From Hofstenia miamia (taxonomy: Eukaryota; Xenacoelomorpha; Acoela), in NCBI GenBank assembly GCA_004352715.1, contig SCFE01000039.1, forward strand, positions 552,259 to 616,258: a stretch of 64,000 bases of DNA, given 5' to 3'. This document shows, one piece after another, positions 12,566 through 23,589 of this stretch; position 1 is the first letter of the stretch, and each line of letters starts with the position of its first letter. The translations under genes were made by a program, and so were the position numbers. The notes beneath the pieces were generated by a model. It did no database searches, was not told the origin of the DNA, and saw nothing but the letters and a program-made list of their open reading frames with translations.

Positions 12566-14430
12566 ATGATTAGTTGCATTGACATTAGCAGCTTGTCTTC
12601 TAATTGCATTTCTCATTGTGTCTTGGTGATTCTCTCGCATATTGCAATGGGTTCTGCTATGCCACCTTTTCTAATCATTTCTCTGCTTTATATCATCTTT
12701 GTAAATGTGCATCTTGGACTCTCTTTTTCATATCTCTTCATCTGCTCCATTATTATTTGCTGTATATTCTTGCTTTTGATCATTTGAACTATGTCTGTGG
12801 TACTTACTATTATCCTTTTTATGATTTTTCTCATTGTGATCCACAGTTGTCTTTGTATTTGCTTCAATCATGTTTCTGACATTGCACCCCACATATACTT
12901 TTTCATTGGTTTGTCAAAAATCAATATTTCATTTGGGCAGATTCTTGTTTTATTGGTTATTTCCAATATAGATATTTCTCCATTGGGTTCTGGTTGATGA
13001 TTATTCTGCTTATCAGTCTCTATCAATTGCATTTGCTTCTGAGATTTGTCTGGCAACTTGATTCTCTCAATGTGTCCATTTAACAGCCAATATTTCATGT
13101 TGGTATTTAGAGGCAATAAGGTGATTTTGAATTTTCACTCTTGTTAGTCTGTTTCTTACTTTTCTTGAGATCAGCCATTTTAGTTCCTTATCTTCTGTTA
13201 TGAAAATCACCAGTATCCATGCCATTGTTCTAAATGGGATTTCTGGTGCACTATTTTCTTCAAAAACTAAACTTTTGAAGTCTTTTTTCATACTTCATGT
13301 GCCTGGTTTATCTGAGATAACACTGCCTTGATAGTTTTGTGATATTTTCTTGAGGGTGCCTCTATTACCCTTGATGGCCATTCTTCTGTTATCTTCTTTT
13401 GCAATTTCATAGTTTTCCATACATTCTCTATTTGTTTTAGATGTTCTTACTGCAGCATTAAGCTGCATTTCAAGAGCAGTGTATTCATTTTCTCTATCTC
13501 TTCTTCATTTATTGTCAGTTCAATTATTTTTATCTGGCTGTAGAGGTCTATAACTATGCATGGGTCTACCATGATCCTGTATACTTGTGCCCAGTAATAC
13601 AATTGTGGGTCAAATCTAATCAATTTGCTTATCATTGTTTCCATGGGCTTCCTTTTCCATATGAATGTGTTTTGTACTTGTAAGCACATCTCATATAGGA
13701 AGTCCAGTATCTTTTTGATCATGGTTTTTGTGATGATTACCATCTCTACTTTTTGTACATTCACCATTCTTAGCATTTGATTGATTTGATTTTCTAAATT
13801 CTTGTTGAATTCTTTCTCTTTTAATAAGTGAATAATTGTTAAATTTCCCTTGTCAATGTTAATCTGGGGCATACTTGCTATCTGCTCTATGTATACCATT
13901 ATGATTTGTGTCATTGACAATGTGAAAGCCTCATCAAATGTAATGTGCACCTGCTTCACATATATTGCCCTTCTAGTGTTTCATTCATGTTTTGTGGATA
14001 ACTTATAATCAAATTCACCATTGGTCTGTTCTCTGCAACTAGCACTATTGGTAAATTTGTGCCTTCTGTTTTCACTATCTTTCTTATGTGTGATTTTATT
14101 TCTGGCAACAGCTTTTCAAAAGAATTATGTCTCATTCTTGTGGTGCCCAATGAAATAGAGATTTAGCATTTCTCCATTGATTTTTGACATACAATTTTCT
14201 CTTTCTTTAGATCCTATAGTTGATTTGGAGGTGGTTTCTGAGGAGGCAGGTAGCTGAGTAATCCTTAATGGTATTTTCATTCTGGTGCTCAGTTCAAAGT
14301 CCATAGCTTCTACTTAGTCACTCTTGAATTGGTTCCCATTCATTCACTATGTTAGCACTAGACCAGTTGTGGGCTCCTCTGAAACTCTGTCTGTCCAGCT
14401 GCCCTTGAATCAGTGTTGTGGACTTCCAGA
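12566..14430 (-). pseudogene. Unassigned reading frames downstream of an integrase
   Basis: Minus-strand frames at 13,956-14,150, 13,447-13,959, 13,067-13,291 and 12,868-13,116 line up as pieces of one broken coding region. They follow the integrase end of a minus-strand LTR element, where errantivirus-like elements carry a third ORF. The 170-residue piece is rich in Ile, Met, Lys and Glu with amphipathic helices. I saw no clear membrane anchor, protease-cleavage motif or family match, so I do not call it Env. There are no CG dinucleotides between about 12,640 and this region's upper end. Confidence 0.4.
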
Positions 14431-14455
14431 AGGAAAGTTGTGCTGCTGCTGTGCA

Positions 14456-15160
14456 CTAGTAGTGTAGAATAGTAGTGGAAGAGGCTGCATGTCCATTTGT
14501 CACTGTGCCCTTGAATTGGTGTTTGTGACTACTAGGATGCCTTCTCACTCTGCATCTCTTCTTTGTAGGTTCTTCATTCTCATCCCTTTCATTCTTGAAT
14601 TGACATCCAGTTTGAGACTCTCTTTTCACTCTCCTTCTTTGATTGGTTGTTGTGTGCTCCTCTGCTCTTTGCTCTCTGCATATCATCTTCTTCAATGGTT
14701 GGTGCATTATTCTCTTCAATGTTCCTAATTCAATTAGTAAATTTAAATCCCATATTTCAGGGTCATATATATTTCTATTTTTTGCTGCCCTCTGAGGCAA
14801 TACTCTTCCACCTAAAATTTCAGTTTCAGTATTGCATTTGATCTCCTTGTTGTACTTCTCTTCAGGGAGGCTATTTAAATCATTCATTTCATATATTATC
14901 TCATTACTATTGCTGTGCATTATTTTGAACTCAGCTTTGTCATCTAACTTCATTTCTTTGATGACTGCCATCATTTGCTTCAATTTTTAAGAATGTATTA
15001 CCCTATCATTGTCTAATATGTACTCATTATTAGGTAGTATCTATGTGATTGTGTATTGGCCAGACCAGATTGTTTTAAATTATTAGATCTGGTTTATGTC
15101 AGTTGGTTATATCTGTGTAAATGTGTACTGTAGAATCTTGCCAACACTAATTTCACAATA
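14456..15160 (-). pseudogene. LTR retrotransposon integrase C-terminus and Pol tail, broken
   Basis: At 15,060-15,150 the minus strand reads 'SVGKIL.YT', matching the 'VGDKVLVYTP' that opens the SH3-like C-terminal domain of Ty3/gypsy-type integrases. It continues as 'FKTIWSGQYTIT', corresponding to the 'W.GPY.I' core, and then 'NNEYILDNDRVIHS.KLKQM', corresponding to the usual '..Y.L....RVVHV..LK'. The 175-residue frame at 14,456-14,983 is the Pol tail, with a 'GGRVLPQRAAKN' stretch and a strongly basic end. Integrase joins element cDNA to host DNA. Three or more stops break it. The RT and RNase H regions that should lie at higher coordinates are not found, so the element is truncated or rearranged. 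Confidence 0.6.
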
Positions 15161-17690
15161 ACTTAAGAGTTGCTAATCCATTCTCTGGGTGTATGTGATG
15201 TATAGGGTGTGACAGATCCCTCTTTTCCTCAACCTAACTTGTTATGTAACTTATTAACTGAATTATGTTGCATTAGAATTCCTGAATGCTTAAACTAATC
15301 ACAGTTTATTTAGATTGAGAAACAGTGATGGAATACAGAGTCTAGACCTTGTGCAGATCAATGTGCATCAAGAGACATCTTCATTGGTGACAGCTCCAGT
15401 TTCTACTTGAACTTTGCAATGGAAACCAGTTGGTGAATCAGTGCATGGATGGTTACCTTAGTGAGAGTTTATGTGTGATGACATAATAATTTAGTGCATT
15501 GATTGTTCTTGTTATAATGACTATGTAAATAAAGAGAATAAATGCAACCATAGTGCTTTAGCTTGTTATTTTGCCTTACATGCAATAGCCCTACAGATAT
15601 AATAATACATGTTAGCACTTTGTACATGTGAACAATCAATGCAATCAGCAAGAAAGTTAGTTTGTAAATCAGTTGATAGTCCAATAAATTACTAATTAGT
15701 AAATACATCATACAAAAGAACTGTACAGTAAGCATGTAGAGCAATCTAAAATTAATCATAATAATCTGTGAGTAATGAACAATAGGAAAGCTATAATGGG
15801 TAAAAATCCCTATCCCTATTAGTAACTTATAAGCACATTGAGAAATCTACAGCTACTGACCTCACCACACTTTTGAAAGGCTGGGTGTGAGGCTGCTCCA
15901 GAATTCCATTGTATTTGAGGACCACTGTATGATTACTCTAGTGCTTGAATGTTTAGCTTTCCATTTAACTAATAAATAACCTGACAAAAAATAACAAAGT
16001 AAATCCAGTAAAATTCATTCATCATCAAATTAAACAATCAATGCATATTTATAGCACATTTAAGTAAATAATCAAACACTCAGCTAGTACCTTTTGATTG
16101 AAGCTTGTTTACAATTTTCCCCACATTTCTTGTTCTGCTTTAATTACGCAATGTCAGCATTAATTAGTATACACTGTTTGGTCTACTGATGTTTGTCAAA
16201 TACTACCAAGTTAATTTAAATATAAAAACTGCTTCAAACATTTTACAAAATAAATAATCTATCATATCCATGTGTTTTACATTTAATCAATATTACATTT
16301 AGTCTTAGTTACTTCCATTCTTTCTCTCACTTTGACCACACATGGTTTCTGATGGATTATGCCACAGTACACTTTGTCACATGTCTGTATATTTTTCTAT
16401 TATAATTTCTCTGTTGTCTCAAAACTGATTTTTTTAATGTTGTGGCACATTGTCTCATGGATTCCCATTATTTGGGCTTTCAGTTGTTTTATGTAATCCA
16501 TTTTACCACTATAATTCAAGTACTGCATTGATAGAGGTGTTGCTGCTTCTCAACAACACCAGAATTTTACTGCACTCCATAATTGTGTTTCCAATAACTG
16601 TAATTAATTGATACACTAATAATAACTATTTAGGTGAGGTGGCTTTGCAAATGGTTCAGCATCCACTTCAGCTCAAACTATTTTGACATTGTTATTACAA
16701 AATGTATAATTTTCAATTGTACAATAATTATTGCATAATTTTGAATTTTCCTCAATTTAGTGTCAGGTCAGATTTGACAAACTGTGCAATTTTAAATATT
16801 CAAATTCTCTTGTACAGTTCTGTTTACTAAATTTGCTACCATACAAAAGGTCAAGTGAGGAACCTGCTTATTGTTTATTATTATGGTATAAATTCTTTTA
16901 GTTTTGTTTAATTAACACTGGTCTTTGATGCTTTAAATATCTTGATTTTGTTATACAATGTTCAATACAGTTTAGTTAACCTTTGTTATCTGACATATAT
17001 TATCTTGCTAAAATTTTTCAAAGTGATGACTCAGGGGCCTTATGGTGGTACAGGTTTGCAAGTTCATTCCATCAGCACTTCATAAGGCATGCAGATAGGG
17101 AACTTACATATTCTCTTCATTTCATTATTTTAACTATTTTGCTGTCACCTAAATTGCATGAGTTGAGATTGCACTGAGTGTAGGTTTAACTTGCACCCAA
17201 GTACTCTTAGGGTTTCTCTCTCTCTTTCAATGTAGGGCTCTCATCTGATGTGACTCTGTCTATGAGGTTTCTCTGTATGAGGTCAGTTGAGTGGGGCCAC
17301 ACCCTTCCTCTACCTGATCTCCCATACTTATTTAATGCTTAGGGATAGGTTCACTGGAGTAGATTATATTACTGCAATTATGGCAAATCATGCTGCAGAA
17401 TACACCAGATTTCATGCTGATGCCACATGGTAACCACTGCAGGACTCCCAAAAACAAGCAATGTTTATAATTAACTGTATCTCTGCAAAGGCATCCTATT
17501 GAAAGCACCTCACAAGACAATTGAGTCCTAATTAACTGAAATTGATAGTCTACTCTGAGTCAGAAGTGCCTAGTATCACTCAGCCCATTGCAGAAACAGG
17601 TCATTACTGAAAATATTTTTTGAAGAAGAGAGCAATCCTGCTACCCACTGATCAAAGTGCTTTGCAAAGCTGTTAGCCAGTCAAGCTCCT
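15161..17690. other. CpG-free noncoding remnant
   Basis: No gene supported. A minus-strand frame at about 16,290-16,500 encodes an amphipathic helical peptide ('DYIKQLKAQIMGIHETM') and may be another retroelement scrap. A repeat shared with 11.7 kb lies at 16,594-16,640. Only one CG (at about 16,147) was seen in the stretch. Confidence 0.4.
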
Positions 17691-17775
17691 AAGCAGCCAC
17701 AAATAAGAAACATGCTAAATTCTTGAAACAATAAAAATAAAAACAGCCCTAACAAAAATTCCCAATCACTATGTG

Positions 17776-18765
17776 AGGAGCTGATAGAAAAGATACACTC
17801 CTTTAAAAATGAAATTAAAACTCTTAAAGAAAAAATCAATTTAATACAAATAGAAAATTGCATGCTCCATGAGAAAAACAGGAAATTGTTGGCCAAAATT
17901 TTATCCTTAAAGGAAGACAAAGCTAAAATCCTGAACAACTATCAAGCCATTGAAATTGAGAAAATGAAATGCAACAAAAATTAACAGAGATACAAAACCA
18001 CAATCACTGCCTGTCAGCTGACTATGAATCACTTGAGAAACAGAACAAAGTCCTTCAATATAGAGCCCAAACCACCAACAATATTCTCAAACACAATGAA
18101 CACTTGCTACAATAAGTCGAAGATTGCAACCACCACAATATGTGGCTAACAGGCAGACTCATCTCATATGAAGCCAAAAATAAACAGCTGCAGAACCAAG
18201 TACAACATACTGAGGCTCAACTAAAAGCCATATGCTTTGACATTACAAACACTCCAGTAAGTTTAAATGAACCAACACCCATTTCAAAAATTACAGGTCA
18301 TTGGAAACATAGTTACCCAGCCCACTGTCACACACAGTTCCACAAAAATCTAGTCAAATTATCACATCTATATTAACTAACATCACACCTCTGAGGGCTG
18401 AGTTTCCTCCCTCATCAATTGTCAACCCTTTGCTAGACAGCATTAACAATAAATTAAACCAAATCAATAACCATTTAAAAGAATTAGAAATGCCACAACC
18501 AGATAAAAAGATGATACATTCCATGCTTTTGCCTACTGCTCTAGATGATAATTTAAATGTAAGAATGCCTCCACACAAATTTTCAGGCAAGACTGATGGG
18601 AGATCTCCCACATTTGAGGAGTGGTTGCTCATATATGAGCAACATTTCAGTATCCTAAAAGCAGAGCAACATCATGCCCTCACTCAGTTTTCAACATTCC
18701 TAACAGGGAAAGCATATAACTACTATCTCACCAAAAACTCAACCATTGGATACTACTCTATCTGA
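17776..18765 (+). pseudogene. Second coiled-coil Gag, broken
   Basis: A 70-codon coiled-coil segment (17,776-17,984, opening EELIEKIHSFKNEIKTLKEK) is followed in other frames by more coiled coil at about 17,965-18,240. A continuous 111-codon frame (18,430-18,765) then carries the capsid-like core: 'PPHKFSGKTDGRSPTFEEW', 'IYEQHFSIL' and 'FLTGKAYNYYL'. These motifs line up with the Gag at 10.9 kb (F..K.D, TF.EW, L.G.AY..YL), so both derive from one family. Several frameshifts and stops are present. No zinc knuckle was found downstream. Confidence 0.65.
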
Positions 18766-20879
18766 GGAGCAAGAGCTGCCACAATCTAAAAAATGTTGTC
18801 ACCACTCACACTCCCCATTAGCATAATCTCAGAACAGCATTCAGCCCCACATGCAATACTCACTGGAATGCCATGAGCAACATCATGCTTGCATCTCTAA
18901 AATTGGTTCAGAAACCTTACATCCATACTTTATTGCAACATGAACTGCTCACTATATTACAGAAGGTAATTTCTCTCAAGATACTAAACTTTTTATTAAT
19001 AAACAATTGGATACTGCAAATCACAAAGTCACCTGCTCTGTTCTACCTTATCTTATAGATGCAGAAAAGCAACCAGCAGTCAATACACTCATTTTTTATA
19101 CAGACAAGATGTGTAAAGCAATGAAAAGATCCTATTTCAGGCATACAGTACACATTAGTTTCAACACAGAGTTCTTTTTAACTAATTTACACCACTTGCT
19201 TACTTACAAGGACTCCCTAGTGTTACAACTGGAAATCAACTTATCATTGGAAAACATTTTCATAGTTTATTTCTTGAAAATCAAAGAGCTCTTGGACTCT
19301 AAGCTAATTGAAAACTATTACTTGCTTACTGACTAGCAAAAGCTCACAACATCAAACTACCAATTATCATTTCCAATATTTTGCAATCCAACCTCATCAG
19401 TGCAGAAATCTACAAATTAGAACTTAGCCTGGATGACCTCTTTATCCTCTGCCCCAAGAACTTTGCAATACTTGGTTTACAGTATTGCACCACAACTACA
19501 GCCACACTTATACATATCAATATTTTCCTCAATTGTATCTGTCCACAGGCTCCTAGTAAACAAATGCCTTGTAGTGGATGTACTCATACAACCACAATCC
19601 TATTAATTACTAGCCAGCACACCAGCTTTACCAACAATTACAGAAATTCACATCAGCTTTGCCTTCTTCCAATCTGATAACACACTCAACAAAATCAACT
19701 GTAGCTGGATGAACAACAAAGCAGATAGGCCCACTGATAACACCTGGCCTACCATAAACATTGTATCACCATCCAGCTCATATCCCCCCCTCACCTGAAT
19801 GCATACTCATGGATATTCAACATAGTTTTACTGCTCAGAAACCAAGCAGGATTCTGAACCACCTTCTTTGAAGAAGCCAGAGCCCTGGGTGTCAATGCAA
19901 AGTCAGCACTATGGCTAATTGCCATCTATCTCACAGAAGATCCAACACTCCAATTTCCAATAACTTGTAAAACTTGCACTAAAATCAGAAAAGCAAATTC
20001 CATGAAATTTCAGTCATTCCTATCTCCTCAAAATTAAAGAATTGGTCCCACCAATATCTCTTCCAGGCAAGAACACCAAAGCCACAAGTGTATTTAAGAA
20101 GTGGTATTCACACATAATCAACAAAGAAAATCTGTTAAGATCTCTACCAATCATGATCATCACAACAAATTGACTATTGCTGCTTGTGACATCCATATAA
20201 CAAAATACATATGTTGAAAATACATGTGGGGAGCAGCTTGTTACTCAAAACTCTACTCATTAACAGACAACTATGCCCCACTATCCACATTGCATTTCAT
20301 TTGTTGTCAACAGCATTCAATGCTCAAGTACCTCAGCAAAGCTCAGAAAAGCCTCCTAATCATGAAGAATGAACTGTTATTTAATTATTACAATCAAAAG
20401 TACTCTGAGTGCTCTTACAACTCACTCACTACTACACTTAAGAACTGGAAGCATGGCAACTCTAGAATACCTATAGAAATCATCAAACAATCAATACAGT
20501 CACTTGGCCAAGAGCATTAGTAAGCTAATACTCATGTTCCACAGCTTTTGTCTAGCATTGATGAGCCTCATTTGCAACAGCAGGCTCATTAACCCATTCA
20601 ACCAGGGCTGTGTGTTATGCACATAGCTTGTCTAGCTTACTGCTACTATAACTGTTTCAGATTCTAAAATAGTCAAAATTTGCCTACTCCCAACTTTTTA
20701 TATAATATAAACTGCAATAGTGAAGGGAAGTGTTATAGTAATGTTGATTTGGTGGTAAATAGATTACATATCTATTAATCATAACTGAGTAAGAATTGAA
20801 AGTGTAAATCAATCAAATGTATAAAAATACTTTGATTTTGAATGCTGTAAAATATACAAATTCTTCAGGATAATATAGG
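18766..20879 (+). pseudogene. Probable retroelement remnant, unassigned
   Basis: Short plus-strand frames (18,873-19,058; 19,007-19,336; 19,381-19,677; 20,224-20,520) continue in the direction of the Gag and share its CpG-free composition. They are probably decayed downstream parts of the same element. I searched for a YxDD reverse transcriptase box and a D(S/T)G protease box and saw neither. Confidence 0.3.
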
Positions 20880-21310
20880 GAAGAATTGGAACTTCTTCTC
20901 CCAATATCTCATCTGGATCTAGCCTTTAAGGTTCTTAGACAATCCAGGGACAGGGAAAAATGTCCCTCCTGTTCCCCCTCTCTATTTCTGACAAAACATC
21001 AGTTGGTAATTGTTGTTATTTATAGGCCAGATCATGTGCTTTTCGTGTTGACTAGTTGTTTTCATGTTTGTAAATATTTTAAATATGCATTGTATATAAG
21101 ACACCCAAGCATCTGTAAATAGAGAAATAATTTAACTGTGTCCTCTTGTTCACTAGAATCATTGTTGCTCTAGTATATGTTCACCTCAGCGACCTTCTGC
21201 TTTGACACTAAGTCCTCTGGCAAAGTTCTCTCTAGATTCAACCCAGTCATTCTACAGTTGGCAAAAGAATGTAAGGGCGAAACATCTCATACTGTTTATA
21301 ACATTTCTCT
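20880..21310 (+). repeat. Possible LTR or promoter-like end of the retroelement block
   Basis: Features resemble a Ty3/gypsy LTR: a TATA-like gtatataagacacc at about 21,093-21,106, a downstream GT/CT-rich stretch, and a position at the edge where normal CG content returns (first CG at 21,043). A partner LTR was not located, so this is tentative. Confidence 0.25.
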
Positions 21311-21619
21311 ATAGCTGTTGGTGAAATTGTTGAAATTATAACATATCAGGACATATCTGAATGCTTTTACTTTTCATATTTGGTAAAAATTTGATAATTT
21401 TATTAACATTTATGATTAAAATGATGTATGAATGTTAATTTGACGTAATCGTCACCTTCTACAATATAAATTACTTTATACTTTCATAAATGCAAGGCTC
21501 AAATAATAATCACAGCTTTCGCGATTTACTCAAATAATTAGATGAAATTAACAAAATTGCCAATGAATATTTACGCTTAATGTATATCTCTGTGAAGTCG
21601 TTGACGATTAATGAAACTT

Positions 21620-21835
21620 CATTCTAAATGGCGAAGATGAGGGCGGATGAGAATGGTTTGAAGACGGTTATGTTTGTTCAGCTATTTTTCAGCATATCTT
21701 GATTAATATATTTAAAATTAGGCTAATTGAATAAAAATGGCTAATCTTTTTTCAAATTTTCTGCAAACTTCAAGACAGGCAAAACTGTCGCAAGATGCGA
21801 TTTTTTTTATTTACTATTAATTTAAATGAATACAC
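21620..21835 (+). repeat. Left arm of inverted repeat
   Basis: Pairs with 22,835-23,050 in inverted orientation; see the element entry. Confidence 0.7.
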
Positions 21836-21938
21836 ATTCATTATCTATAATTAAAACGTAGGAGTCTATCAGAAAAAATATTTATTTGCTTGCTGTTGTT
21901 TACGTTAGACACGCCAGGGCGACTTTGAAGTCTTTCGC

Positions 21939-22330
21939 TTAAATATTCTGTTCTGTCTGGAATTTAGGACAAGAGGGATTGAGCGGTCCAGAATCTGTTA
22001 TCTTGTCGTATAGTTTCTTATCTGATCGTTCAATTTCTTGTGTAATCGACGTAAAGTCATATATTAGACCCAGTCTAACAGCTTTCCTCTGAACATAGTC
22101 AATCTTTTTTAGCAGATACTTTGCTGCTTCTCCCCAAACACTTGTTACATACAGGATTTTGGATTTCACAAGCGATTTGTAGTCTGTTGATTTCAGACGG
22201 TGAGTAATTCAGCCCGTGAAATCGTTGTAAAATATAGATTTTTACGATTCACTTGATATGACTCGCGAATGATAGTTTGTTATCAAAAGTGATGCTGAGT
22301 ACATTCATCTCTTTATGCTCGCGATATTAG
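21939..22330 (-). mobile_element. LINE ORF2 C-terminal fragment
   Basis: At the upper end the minus strand reads 'MNVLSITFDNKLSFASHI', the family's 'YLGVTID.KLSFS.HI' region after the RT palm. A 76-residue frame follows with 'LYVTSVWGEAAKYLLKKIDY' and then 'VQRKAVRLGLIYDF', the usual 'LLYGSPVWG' and 'VQRKALR' thumb region of Jockey/CR1-like LINEs. The 5' part is missing and there are frame breaks. It lies between the two inverted-repeat arms. Confidence 0.7.
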
Positions 22331-22834
22331 GGATACTTGCTTGATGTGACGACGACTTGATAACAAGTTCGCGTTACTTGGCGTTGCACTGCTCGAATTG
22401 TAGAGGCAAGTATGCAACAATTTGCTCTTCGAAGAGATGAACTAAGTTCCCGGAACTATAGGATTGTTCTCATCTGCAACAAGCTTAGCTGTGCCGCCTT
22501 AGATATCTATGTAATTTGTCGCTGGCAATAGTACCTTAGTCTACCAACACTGCCTTGTGGGTGGCTCCTTGGTTGGTTATTCCAGAATCCTTGACATGAA
22601 AGTCTGTGTAATGTTTTCGTGAAGTGAGAAAACTTGCTACCCAATTGACGATCAAAGGCCTATGTCATGTCCAAGGCAGCTATGAGCATCCTGAAAATAA
22701 AGATGCCTTAGCAATATATATTGGACAACTGTACCCCTATGATAATACATAGATTAACAAATTTTTTTAATTTTCATGTAGTTATATGTGTTTCTATATT
22801 CGACAGTAATTTTCTACATAACTAAGCAGTGCTG

Positions 22835-23050
22835 TAATTAATATTTGGTTTTAATCGCATTAAACATTGCCGTCTTGCGACTGTTTTGTCGGTCTTGAAG
22901 TTTGCAAAGAATTTGAGAAAAAGATTAGTCTTTTTTAATAATTTGCCTAATTTTAAATACGTATATTAATCAAGGTATGCCGAAAAATGGCTGAAAAAAC
23001 AACCGTCTTCAATCCTTTCCCCCGTTTTCACTTTCGCCATTCTAAATTAC
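22835..23050 (-). repeat. Right arm of inverted repeat
   Basis: Reverse complement of 21,620-21,835 with scattered mismatches and short indels. Confidence 0.7.
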
Positions 23051-23589
23051 TAGACCATTTTGTATTTGAATATTGCGTAGTAATTAAGTCCTCTTCTTGG
23101 GGATTGACACTTGTCTATTAATGTTGGCACAATGACTTACTTTTTTAGATATCTCGGAGTAAGCACAACACCCTGATAACTTACTATAATTTGCAACCAA
23201 AATTGGAAGCTGCTCATTAAAGAATGTTACAGCAATAGAAACAAAATATATAACTAACAGTTACATATAAATGAAAAGCTATAAAATATTTAATATTAAC
23301 GCAGTTTTGCAAATTCTTATTTCAATTCTATGCAAATAAGTTTTCGAAGAAATGCAAGCTTTTTTTGGTTTTATAATCAAGAATGTAACTATAGTTAAAA
23401 GTATCCTAAATTTCCCTTTGAGCTAGTAATTCTTTCATTTAGTTTTCTGCCTGTTCAGCAAATCTTATGTTCGGCCTAAGGGTTCTGAAAAATTAATGGA
23501 AATTAATTTTAATAATTTTGAATTGAAAAATGCATTATACGATTAATGGAAAACAAAAATCCGTTATTCAAAAATGTAATTCATTGGAA
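23051..23589. other. Spacer between two transposons
   Basis: AT-rich, nothing recognised. It may include the undefined terminal sequence of the hAT-like element. Confidence 0.5.

Larger units (their letters stand above)
21620..23050. mobile_element. Element with ~210 bp terminal inverted repeats
   Basis: The sequence 21,620-21,835 reappears as its reverse complement at 22,835-23,050, with roughly 75-80 percent identity by eye. Shared blocks include aatggcgaa, ttgaagacggtt, ttgattaatat, atttaaaattaggc, gcaaacttcaagac, gtcgcaaga and atgcgatt. About 1 kb separates the arms and contains a LINE fragment. Long arms around noncoding cargo fit a foldback or MITE-like non-autonomous DNA transposon. 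No transposase was seen inside, and a target-site duplication could not be fixed. Confidence 0.65.

Noticed and set aside
12566-12997. Hydrophobic plus-strand frames that look like membrane proteins
   Set aside because: Antisense of Lys/Glu/Ile-rich minus-strand frames belonging to the retroelement.
15200-15225. Minus-strand purine tract followed by TGTCACACCC, resembling a polypurine tract and LTR start
   Set aside because: Integrase-like sequence begins directly downstream at about 15,150, where an LTR should continue, and no partner LTR was found.
17681-17938. 85-codon hydrophobic minus-strand frame
   Set aside because: It is the antisense shadow of the Gag coiled coil on the plus strand.
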